Shown here piece by piece: positions 8,407-16,125 of a stretch of DNA of 48,732 bases. The stretch covers positions 1 through 48,732 of the forward strand of contig MPNB01000016.1 in NCBI GenBank assembly GCA_002238805.1, written 5' to 3'. The notes beneath the pieces were generated by a model. It had not been told where the DNA came from. It saw nothing but the letters and a program-made list of their open reading frames with translations, and did not search any database. The position numbers and the translations under genes are program-made. Positions within the stretch are counted from its first letter, which is position 1. The number at the start of each line of letters is the position of its first letter. Source of the DNA: Rhodothermaceae bacterium bin80 (GTDB lineage: Bacteria; Bacteroidota; Rhodothermia; Rhodothermales; Bin80).

Positions 8407-9297
8407 TTACTTGGACAATATCATACTGCGCGTCTCTGAAAACTCGCCCGCCTCAAGTCGATAGAGATATATGCCACTTGGCAGGTTACCTGCCTCAAAC
8501 TTGGCTTCATACACGCCGGGTGACTTTGTCTCATTAACGAGTTGAGCGACCTCTCGCCCAGTTACATCGAAGACACGCAACCCAACGGGCGTGGCTTCTT
8601 CTACTGCGTACCGGATGGTGGTACTGGGGTTGAAAGGGTTGGGGTAGTTCTGCTCGAGCACAAACTGCGAGGGTATGCCGTTTTTAGTCACGTCTTCAAT
8701 CCCAACGCCACCCATTACGGTGATCATATTGTTCATAGAGGAGTCCGCACCGTTGACGGAGTTAGACCCACAGGTCATGAACCAGTCACAGGTGGGAAAA
8801 TAGGATTCTTTAGTTACTACGTACCCGATCGGAAAATCACCCGTCATCTGCCCGACCTGCAATTGCATAGTAACTTCTGCAATTAGTGTATCCGCATGCA
8901 GATAGCCTTCATCAGAGATGGTTCCTATCCATTTCATTCCACTCGGAGCCGGGATTGCTTTTTCTGTGGAGTCGGTCCATTCGGATGATATAGCAAGGGA
9001 TCCGCTCCCGACATCACCATTCATATCACTGGCGGTGTATTCAGCAGTGACAAGCTCCCAATCCTCTGGCACCAGCACAGAGAAAACACCTTTCCAGGGT
9101 GTGCTACTCTCCGCCGTATTTTCCTGCGCGAAAACGCGCACGGAGATTACCTCTCCGGTGTTAGCCGTTCTTGGCATTTCGATCTCAATGATCAGACAGG
9201 CCGACCATATCAGGCATATGGACAGAGCAATCGTCCAGAGAATCAGACGCGTCCGGTTCCTTGTTTTGTTCGGGGTATTTGGTATGAGTTGTTTCAT
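8407..9297 (-). CDS. Small surface protein with T9SS type A sorting domain
   Basis: A 296-residue exported protein. A long N-region leads into a hydrophobic segment (LILWTIALSICLIWSAC, about 18-34). The following cysteine gives a poor lipobox (WSAC), so it may be a lipoprotein or a normal signal peptide. Residues about 40-200 form a beta-sandwich-like region (WKGVFSVLVPEDWELVTAEY) of unrecognised family. The last 85 residues are a clear T9SS C-terminal domain: QNYPNPFNPSTTIRYAV, LRVFDVTGREVAQLVNE, GIYLYRLEAGEFSETRSMIL. It contains no catalytic motif I recognise. It may bind carbohydrate or accompany the GH38 enzymes on either side at the cell surface. The gene lies 66 bases after the GH38 gene and 51 before the DUF4185 gene. 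Confidence 0.8.
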   Translation of the reverse strand: MKQLIPNTPNKTRNRTRLILWTIALSICLIWSACLIIEIEMPRTANTGEVISVRVFAQENTAESSTPWKGVFSVLVPEDWELVTAEYTASDMNGDVGSGSLAISSEWTDSTEKAIPAPSGMKWIGTISDEGYLHADTLIAEVTMQLQVGQMTGDFPIGYVVTKESYFPTCDWFMTCGSNSVNGADSSMNNMITVMGGVGIEDVTKNGIPSQFVLEQNYPNPFNPSTTIRYAVEEATPVGLRVFDVTGREVAQLVNETKSPGVYEAKFEAGNLPSGIYLYRLEAGEFSETRSMILSK

Positions 9298-9363
9298 GAG
9301 GGGTTTGTTTTGAGGGTTGCTGAATGGGTGCGCCTACTGCGTGAACGATGTCTGCGGGATCGG

Positions 9364-12300
9364 TTATCTCGGGGGTAGTCTGAATCCGAGGGTCCAGATT
9401 ACTCCGGGCGCCAATGTTACGCGGGCAAGATTCTCGCCAACGTCATAAGATACGCTGTTTTTTTCTAAACCGAGGAAGTTTGTTCCACTTCGAATATCGA
9501 ACAGGGATGAGGAAATTTGTGCTTCAGCGGATGTTTCAGGATTCATGTTCATTAAACGCAACACAACACCGCTCCGGTCGCTCATGGGTTTCAAGGCCAA
9601 AAGGACTACCTGATCGCCGTTAACGGTCATAAAGCTTTCCTGTGCGGGGATGGAACGCAACCAAGTATAACGCACCACTGGTGAAGTGTTAACCTCCCAT
9701 CCAAACCGACTCGTAGCTGCGGGCTGAAAGCTCATCTCATCGGATGTGAAGCTGAACCGGAAGTCCAGAGTGCCCTCGTTCCGTTCCCACCGGTTCCAGT
9801 TTTCTGGAAAGTTATTAACGAGGTTGGCATAGATGGCAAGCCTTTCGCCAGCATTCTCTTCTCGCAGGCGCACAACCCGGCTGTCGATAGCAGCCCAACT
9901 GATTGTTTGTGCGTCATTGTGGATCGCAATGCTGCGTCGTGGAGCGAACGCGTCATGCTCAATACCGGGAAAGCGGTCCGTTTGAGCATCCATGAAACCA
10001 CCGAGCACCTCTACCGCTGCTTTTGGGTCAGATATCGCAAATGGAAAGGCCACACTGTAGTCCTCAACCTCCGAGGGAGATGCCAACAGCTCGAGATTGA
10101 TAGTGTGCTGTACATCCACGCGATCCAGGTTTTCCCAGAGTATATATTCGGATTGTGCGAATAAATGATCTTCGCGCTCGGTTACAAGCACTAGTCGAAC
10201 CGGACGTTCATCACGAACATACATTATTACTTCGTCGGCATCCATGGTCTCAAAAGAAAGTGAGAGCAGGGAGTCGGCCCGCAGGGGGCTACCAAACGGC
10301 GCTTGCAAGTTGTTATCAATCAACGTTTTGCCGCTCTTAAGGTCAACGATATGTGTAATGCGTCCGGTTTGGCAATCCCCCTCAATTCGATAGTATGTAT
10401 TCGCAATCGAACAATCATTTGTCTGCAGCTCTTCACCAAGATCTGATCCAGGGTGAATTATTCGTTCCAGTCGAACTTTTTTGTAACCCACCGGAGGTAG
10501 ATCACGGACTACAAAGCGTAGGGTATAGCCACTATAGTGACTGGGGATAACCGTTTTTGAGCTCAGGTCAATCACACGATACTGATGAGTATTTTCCCGT
10601 GGAAACTCAACGGTGACCGGTGTATCGCGGGACCAGTTCAGTGAATTGAAAACGTACAGTCCCTCGCCCTCAAAGCTCTCCTCGCGTGCGGAAAGTCGGT
10701 ACGTTGCGCGCTCCAAAACTTCCTCGGTGGACAGGACTGCATCCTGCACATATTGCTCCCGGTAGGCCATCGTTGTTAGGTTATCCTTGGGCGAGGCGTA
10801 GCCATATTCAAGCCCGCTGCCGTGGCCGCTGTAATGAAGTAGATTGTCATAGGCAGAATCAATGATATCAGAGAGCGGATCATGTTTCTGGTCCAGCAGC
10901 CACGATAGCGTGGACATTTTTTCAGCGGTAGGCAGATGGTGCTGTACCCATCTCTGACGCACCGCGCGGGCGGGCTCTCCCTGATAGAGCACATCCCAGG
11001 TCGATGTCCAGTCTCCCGTCAGAGTTGGAAGATTATCATAGCGCGCCTGAAATGCTTTGGCAAAAGCGTCAATGTTGCTGATTCGAATTCGAGGGTATGC
11101 GTACTCGGCATTCCAGGCTTCCACTGTAGCAGGGGCATTGAGAGGAATACCGCCATTGTCCCCGAAGGTGTGAACAGCAAGGATCAAATGATAGGTGTAT
11201 CCTTGCGCCTGCAGTCGGTGGAGTCGCTCCCAAAGACGAAGAGGTACTGCATCAACACCTTTCTCCAACCCCAATGTTTGTCCCTCATTGTAGGCCTCAG
11301 TGCGATAGGTGAGAACACGTCCGCTCCCAACGCCTTCCCAGTAAAACACCTTGGGCAGATTGCGCTGCATTCTGTAATCATTGTAAACTTCGTTGATACC
11401 CATGGCTAGGAACGAGACCCCTGCATTTTTCAGCACCTGCGGCATCAACCAGGACAGACCGGGTACATCATTGTAAGTAGCGGCATTGAACTCTAGATCG
11501 TACTGACGTGCGTAAGCGTGCCCTTTGTTAAACGAGCGAATCATTTCCTCTGCACTAATCCAGCCCGTATATGGGTTTGTGTAGATGGGTGAGATTGCAA
11601 CACGTCCTGTTTTCACGAACGTCATGAGTCGATCAAACTGTTCTGGTGATCGGGCTTGCCTATATTGTTCAAGTTGCCACACTGTTTCGATAGTCCATGC
11701 AAAGGAGGAATCCTGTTCGAGATGGGTCAGCACATCGTCCAGTGTGCGCAGGTGTCGTTCTTTGACGACGGGTTGTGTATTTGTGTAGCCAATGTCGGTG
11801 TGCGACATCATGGCCAGGTGAATTTCATAATGCGGTTGGGGGCGAAGCACCGTGTCCCAGCTCAATGTGTCTGCTCCGAGGGCAACGTTGACATGTGCAG
11901 CCGTTTCGGCCGTGATTGCCGGTAGATATACGGTATGGCGGCTCTCTCCGAAGGGTATTCTCTCCAGCGTGGTTGTATGTTCTGCGGAAGCTGTCCTGAT
12001 ATGCAAGTTTCCTGCTTGCTGCTCCGGTGACAAAGAGGTAATAACGAGATCAAAGCGCTGCCGAAGTCCTTCCGGGGCTTCCTTGAAAAAGAATGTCGAA
12101 ACGAGCTCCGCATTGGCTTTTTCTGCTCCGGTCTGGACCACCACGCTTATGTTCTGGGCGGGAATCAAATCTGGGCTAAGCAACTTTGCATAGAACCCCC
12201 ACTCAAAACGGAGCTCCTCAAAAAAGTTGGGGGATTCATTACGATGGGTCTGGCCTACTTTGATCAGCAGGGCATTCCTCCCGGAGAGCAAGCGCAGAGG

Positions 12301-12846
12301 GACGGTGTCGGTATCGGGTTCTGCGTTCCGGTCATGTGCGCTTGTGTGCACGGTTTCTCCATTCAGCAGAACTTTGAGGCTGCTATTGCTGCCAACCTTG
12401 AGTATGACTTCTTGCTCATTTGGACTGTCAAGGTAGGTGAAGGCGTAGCCCGTTTTGGCTTTCCATATTTTCTCTGGTTCGTTACCGGGACGCACCCATC
12501 CCATAGTCTCATTGAAATCAACGAAGCCGCTCGGGTTACTGTGGAGTGGTTTCCATGCTACCTTCCCATCTTTGACCAGTGTAGTTTGTTCGGTCTTTCC
12601 CATTGTGGGCGAGACCGCAGCTTCACCAATAACGTCTGTATCAACGGCTTGTCCAAACCCGACAAGGGGTTGTTCAAATGGTCCAGCCACCAGCCATGCG
12701 GGAATGAACCCTTCTTCTGTTAAGCCAAAAGAGACACTGTTCTGATCAGATATTTCGGGAACAATGGCTTCGCGTGGGCCTACCTGCCCGGTGCCGAATA
12801 TCAAGCCAAGAACCAACAGGAAATAAACTGTGCGAGTCTGTGTCAT
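9364..12846 (-). CDS. GH38-family alpha-mannosidase-like glycosidase with N-terminal beta domain
   Basis: A 1160-residue exported enzyme. Residues 1-20 look like a signal peptide. Residues about 45-220 form a galactose-binding-like sandwich (WLVAGPFEQP, LKVLLNGETVHTSAHDR, GRNALLIKVGQTHRN). The GH38 catalytic part starts near 340: SHTDIGYT supplies the zinc ligands H349 and D351, and YNDVPGLSW contains the expected nucleophile D460. A further conserved histidine is likely in HYSGHGSG. The C-terminal half is the beta-sandwich typical of GH38 proteins. GH38 enzymes hydrolyse alpha-mannosides with retention and a zinc ion; exact linkage cannot be inferred. Unlike the other GH38 gene in this run it has no T9SS tail, so periplasm is its likely place. 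The gene begins eight bases after the ABC permease stop. Confidence 0.87.
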   Translation of the reverse strand: MTQTRTVYFLLVLGLIFGTGQVGPREAIVPEISDQNSVSFGLTEEGFIPAWLVAGPFEQPLVGFGQAVDTDVIGEAAVSPTMGKTEQTTLVKDGKVAWKPLHSNPSGFVDFNETMGWVRPGNEPEKIWKAKTGYAFTYLDSPNEQEVILKVGSNSSLKVLLNGETVHTSAHDRNAEPDTDTVPLRLLSGRNALLIKVGQTHRNESPNFFEELRFEWGFYAKLLSPDLIPAQNISVVVQTGAEKANAELVSTFFFKEAPEGLRQRFDLVITSLSPEQQAGNLHIRTASAEHTTTLERIPFGESRHTVYLPAITAETAAHVNVALGADTLSWDTVLRPQPHYEIHLAMMSHTDIGYTNTQPVVKERHLRTLDDVLTHLEQDSSFAWTIETVWQLEQYRQARSPEQFDRLMTFVKTGRVAISPIYTNPYTGWISAEEMIRSFNKGHAYARQYDLEFNAATYNDVPGLSWLMPQVLKNAGVSFLAMGINEVYNDYRMQRNLPKVFYWEGVGSGRVLTYRTEAYNEGQTLGLEKGVDAVPLRLWERLHRLQAQGYTYHLILAVHTFGDNGGIPLNAPATVEAWNAEYAYPRIRISNIDAFAKAFQARYDNLPTLTGDWTSTWDVLYQGEPARAVRQRWVQHHLPTAEKMSTLSWLLDQKHDPLSDIIDSAYDNLLHYSGHGSGLEYGYASPKDNLTTMAYREQYVQDAVLSTEEVLERATYRLSAREESFEGEGLYVFNSLNWSRDTPVTVEFPRENTHQYRVIDLSSKTVIPSHYSGYTLRFVVRDLPPVGYKKVRLERIIHPGSDLGEELQTNDCSIANTYYRIEGDCQTGRITHIVDLKSGKTLIDNNLQAPFGSPLRADSLLSLSFETMDADEVIMYVRDERPVRLVLVTEREDHLFAQSEYILWENLDRVDVQHTINLELLASPSEVEDYSVAFPFAISDPKAAVEVLGGFMDAQTDRFPGIEHDAFAPRRSIAIHNDAQTISWAAIDSRVVRLREENAGERLAIYANLVNNFPENWNRWERNEGTLDFRFSFTSDEMSFQPAATSRFGWEVNTSPVVRYTWLRSIPAQESFMTVNGDQVVLLALKPMSDRSGVVLRLMNMNPETSAEAQISSSLFDIRSGTNFLGLEKNSVSYDVGENLARVTLAPGVIWTLGFRLPPR

Positions 12847-12853
12847 CCAGGTA

Positions 12854-13699
12854 CTATCCTTTCATCCCACTCATAGCGAATCCTTTGATAAAGTATCGCT
12901 GAAAGAAAAAGAAGATAGCGACCATGGGGATCATCATGATAATGGATGCCGCCATCAAGATACCCCATTCCGTTTGATGTTGCCCCACAAAAAGCGCAAG
13001 ACCTAAAGCCAGGGTATTCTTAGCTTGATCAGAGAGGTAGATCAGTGGCCCAAGAAAATCGTTCCACGTGAACATGAATGTGAGGATGGCTACCGTGATC
13101 AAAGCGGGGCGGGCCAGCGGCATTGCAATCTTCCAGTAAATATGCCACTCGGACAAACCATCAATCCGAGCCGCATCAAAAAGCTCTCGAGGGATGGTCA
13201 GGAAAAACTGGCGCAGCAGAAAAATATTGAAGGCACCGCCACCCAGAAATGCCGGGACAATCAGAGGTTTGTAGGTATTGAGCCAGTGTAGCTCCTTAAA
13301 GATCACGAATAGTGGGATCATGATGACATGCAGCGGCAGCATCATCGTGGCAATCACGAAGATGAAGAGTTTATCTCGCCCAGGCCAGCGGAGGCAGGCA
13401 AATGCATAGGCTACCAGTGAACTAGAAAAAACGGTTCCTATGATCGTCAGAACGGTGATAAATGTAGTGTTTCGCAAGTATGCCAAAAAGGGCATGCGGT
13501 CAAACACCTCCGTATAATTTTCCCAGTGGATCTCTTTCGGAATCCAGGTCGGCGGGATGGTGAAGATCTCTTCGTTGCCTTTAAGTGATGCCGAAAGCAT
13601 CCAAATCAGCGGGATGATCAACACAGCAGCGATTACAATCAGTGCCAAGTAGAGGATTACTTTCTTCAGCGGGGTTCTATTAATGGAGAAGCTTATCAT
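12854..13699 (-). CDS. Carbohydrate ABC transporter permease, MalG type
   Basis: A 281-residue inner-membrane protein with six predicted membrane segments, beginning IYLALIVIAAVLIIPLIWMLS and ending IIMMIPMVAIFFFF. The EAA loop that contacts the ATPase is present (DAARIDGLSEWHIYWKIAMP, about 180-199). The length is standard for the MalG/UgpE family. It forms a heterodimer with the permease encoded just upstream; their genes overlap as ATGA (13696-13699). No ABC ATPase gene is nearby, so a shared MsmK/MalK-like ATPase elsewhere in the genome must energise it. With the substrate-binding protein it should import oligosaccharides released by the GH38 enzymes. Confidence 0.94.
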   Translation of the reverse strand: MISFSINRTPLKKVILYLALIVIAAVLIIPLIWMLSASLKGNEEIFTIPPTWIPKEIHWENYTEVFDRMPFLAYLRNTTFITVLTIIGTVFSSSLVAYAFACLRWPGRDKLFIFVIATMMLPLHVIMIPLFVIFKELHWLNTYKPLIVPAFLGGGAFNIFLLRQFFLTIPRELFDAARIDGLSEWHIYWKIAMPLARPALITVAILTFMFTWNDFLGPLIYLSDQAKNTLALGLALFVGQHQTEWGILMAASIIMMIPMVAIFFFFQRYFIKGFAMSGMKG

Positions 13700-14598
13700 T
13701 CGGGTGCTCCTCCGGTATAGTGCACCCAGCGTTTGCCAAGCTTGAATTGGAGCATTGTGACCACCAGCGTAATGACGAGCAGGATCCAGGCCATTGCTGA
13801 GGCATATCCCATCTCGTAATCGTCAAAGGCCTTGAAATAGAGGTACAGGTTGTAGAACAGTGTAGAATCAAGTGGGCCACCCTTCGTCATTACATAGGCT
13901 TCGGTAAAGACCTGGAAAGAAAAGATGATTTCCAGGACGCTCCACAGAAAAATGACAGGTGAGAGCATCGGTACCGTTACATGCCAAAATCGCGCCCACC
14001 AGCCACCCCCGTCGATTTCGACCGATTCGTACAGGGATGAGGGAACCCCTTGTAGGGCAGCAATAAAGACGATCATCCGTGCTCCCCCAACGCCCCACAG
14101 ACTCATGAGTGCGATCCCGGGCTTTGACCACGCAGTGCTTTGAAGCCACAGTGGTCCAGGTAATCCAATCCACCCAAGCGCGGTATTTACGAGTCCTATC
14201 TGTGGGTTGAACATCCACATCCAGATCACCGACAGCACAACACCGGTGATGATGGACGGGAGGAAGTAGATTGTGCGAAAGAACTTGATACCTCGCACAG
14301 CCTGGTTTGCAAGAACAGCCAGTATCAGGGATCCGCCTATGGCCAATGGAACACGAAGGATGGTGTAGACCAGTGTATTCCATATGGAAATACCGAAGTA
14401 GGGATCTTCGAAGAGCAACTCTCGATAGTTTTCCAGACCGATATACTGTGGCACGCGCAGGACATCGTACTGGCATAGACTGTAGTAGAGTGACATCCCT
14501 ATTGGATACAGCCCAAACACCAGAAACCCTACTGCCCACGGAGACAGGAAGGCATACCCGGTCAGGCTCTCTTTTAGTCGGAGGGAGTTGGGTTTCAC
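13696..14598 (-). CDS. Carbohydrate ABC transporter permease, MalF/UgpA type
   Basis: A 300-residue membrane protein starting with a short cytoplasmic tail and the segment LSPWAVGFLVFGLYPIGMSL typical of this permease family. The EAA-type loop appears as YESVEIDGGGWWARFWHVTVP (about 189-209). It partners the MalG-type permease, whose start overlaps this stop. It begins 10 bases after the stop of the substrate-binding protein gene, giving the classic order binding protein, permease, permease. Confidence 0.94.
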   Translation of the reverse strand: MKPNSLRLKESLTGYAFLSPWAVGFLVFGLYPIGMSLYYSLCQYDVLRVPQYIGLENYRELLFEDPYFGISIWNTLVYTILRVPLAIGGSLILAVLANQAVRGIKFFRTIYFLPSIITGVVLSVIWMWMFNPQIGLVNTALGWIGLPGPLWLQSTAWSKPGIALMSLWGVGGARMIVFIAALQGVPSSLYESVEIDGGGWWARFWHVTVPMLSPVIFLWSVLEIIFSFQVFTEAYVMTKGGPLDSTLFYNLYLYFKAFDDYEMGYASAMAWILLVITLVVTMLQFKLGKRWVHYTGGAPE

Positions 14599-14608
14599 TT
14601 CAGTCGGG

Positions 14609-15958
14609 TTAATTCGAGTCTTTCATTCTGGATCGAACATATCGGTCGTAGCTCACCGCCCGGTCAAGCGCAGATTGGACGGTTATTTCAGCCCGCTGAA
14701 ATGCATCATTTGGGGATTGCTCTCCCTGTACGCTGCGCTCGAGCGCTCCGTAAAATTCACGCCAGAATTTACCATGAACCAGTGGTACCACCGTCGGTGA
14801 ATGGGCGAAGTCCATTTGCCGAACGAAGACGTCTATCAGTGGCTTGGAAATGAACGAGGAATCATACGCTGCATGGATGTTTGCCGGGAAGAGGGGATCA
14901 TCGCGTGAGGCGATCTCTTCCAGTTGTGTATCCTTTTGTACGTAGAACTGCATGAAGGCCCATGCCGCCTCTGGATGCCGAACACCTCTCGGCATACCCA
15001 GCCACCAGCTCCCAGCCATTGATACGGTTGGGTCTCCCTCAAAGGAGGGTATTTCGGTGACGCCGAAGTTCATTTCCGGGCGGTATTGAGAGATAAGGTC
15101 GAGAAAGCTCATGTCGAGGACCAGCATGGCGAGTTTATTGGTCACGAATCCGTGCTGTTCACCTGTTCCAAGTCCACCGATGAATGCCTGCACTGCATCA
15201 AGGTCATAGTCGTTGTAGTAATCTATGGTCCACTGAACGCCCTCAATAAGTTCGGGAGCATTCATCACGACCTTCGTGCCGTCGCTGGACAGATAATCCA
15301 TGCCCTTTTGCCAGGCAATCAAAGAGGCGATGGACATATTCCCCAAGAGGCCTTGGTGAGCTCCGCTAAATCCAGGCAGAAGGCCAGTCTGGAGGATCCT
15401 TCCGTCGGTATCGACCTTGAGCAACTGGCGGGCGTACTGGCGCACATCATCCCAGGTTCTGGGGGGATTCTCGGGATTCAAGCCGGCTTCTTCGAAGAGG
15501 TCTTTGTTGTAAAAGAAAGCATAGGATGCCGTGTTAACGGGCAGCGCATAGGGACGTCCCTGCCAAGTCACTTCGTCCCACAACGCAGGAAAAAATATGG
15601 TCGTGTCAAACGCTGAGGCAGCTATCAGGCCATCCAGTGGAAGCAGTGCCATTCGCGATGCCCAGCGGACTACCGGCACAAACTGGCTAACAACGTCAGG
15701 AGGATTGCCGCTAAGCACGGCGGTTAATATCTTCTTTTCGTGTTCCTGCCAGGGAATTGGTGTGGCGTGCACAACGATACTGTCCTGGATCTGATTGAAC
15801 TTGCTTACGGTGTAGGGCACATCATCTTCCGATCCGACTATATACCAGTAGCGAATGTGTGTTTTACCATCTTCGGGTGGTTTATCACTGGCGGGATCCC
15901 AGAACAGTAGCACCAGTGTTGCTGCACCGAGTATCCCGTACACGCCCCTTTTAATCAT
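14609..15958 (-). CDS. ABC transporter sugar-binding protein (family 1 extracellular solute-binding)
   Basis: A 449-residue periplasmic binding protein. The N-terminus (MIKRGVYGILGAATLVLLFW) is a signal peptide or anchor; there is no cysteine for lipidation. Body motifs match family 1 solute-binding proteins: VSKFNQIQDSIVVHATPIPWQEHEKK, ILTAVLSGNPPDVVSQF, PYALPVNTASYAFFYNKDLFEEAGLNPE NPP..TWDD and the later MAGSWWLGMPRGVRHPEAAWAFMQF. These proteins capture mono- or oligosaccharides and hand them to MalF/MalG-type permeases, encoded directly downstream. The ligand is unknown; the neighbouring GH38 genes suggest a manno-oligosaccharide. A 167-base gap precedes it, so an internal promoter for the transport genes is possible. 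Confidence 0.93.
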   Translation of the reverse strand: MIKRGVYGILGAATLVLLFWDPASDKPPEDGKTHIRYWYIVGSEDDVPYTVSKFNQIQDSIVVHATPIPWQEHEKKILTAVLSGNPPDVVSQFVPVVRWASRMALLPLDGLIAASAFDTTIFFPALWDEVTWQGRPYALPVNTASYAFFYNKDLFEEAGLNPENPPRTWDDVRQYARQLLKVDTDGRILQTGLLPGFSGAHQGLLGNMSIASLIAWQKGMDYLSSDGTKVVMNAPELIEGVQWTIDYYNDYDLDAVQAFIGGLGTGEQHGFVTNKLAMLVLDMSFLDLISQYRPEMNFGVTEIPSFEGDPTVSMAGSWWLGMPRGVRHPEAAWAFMQFYVQKDTQLEEIASRDDPLFPANIHAAYDSSFISKPLIDVFVRQMDFAHSPTVVPLVHGKFWREFYGALERSVQGEQSPNDAFQRAEITVQSALDRAVSYDRYVRSRMKDSN

Positions 15959-16125
15959 AATCGTATGGGCAGCAAAAGGGAAGGAATTCCATCAAGATAT
16001 CAATTAGCTGCGGTTACATCGAGGTTCCGCTGGGTATAATAGCCTGATTTGTGCATTATAATTGCCTGCTGTCCATTCCAATACGGAGTGTAGGCTTCCC
16101 GGTCGGATACTATATAACACAGGTC

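Noticed and set aside
13868..14539. 223-residue minus-strand frame overlapping the MalF-type permease
   Set aside because: It is the out-of-frame reading of a clear membrane permease with an intact EAA loop; it lacks hydrophobic segments and motifs of its own.
15086..15616. 176-residue plus-strand frame antisense to the sugar-binding protein
   Set aside because: Shadow of a well-supported gene with no motifs or ribosome-binding site.
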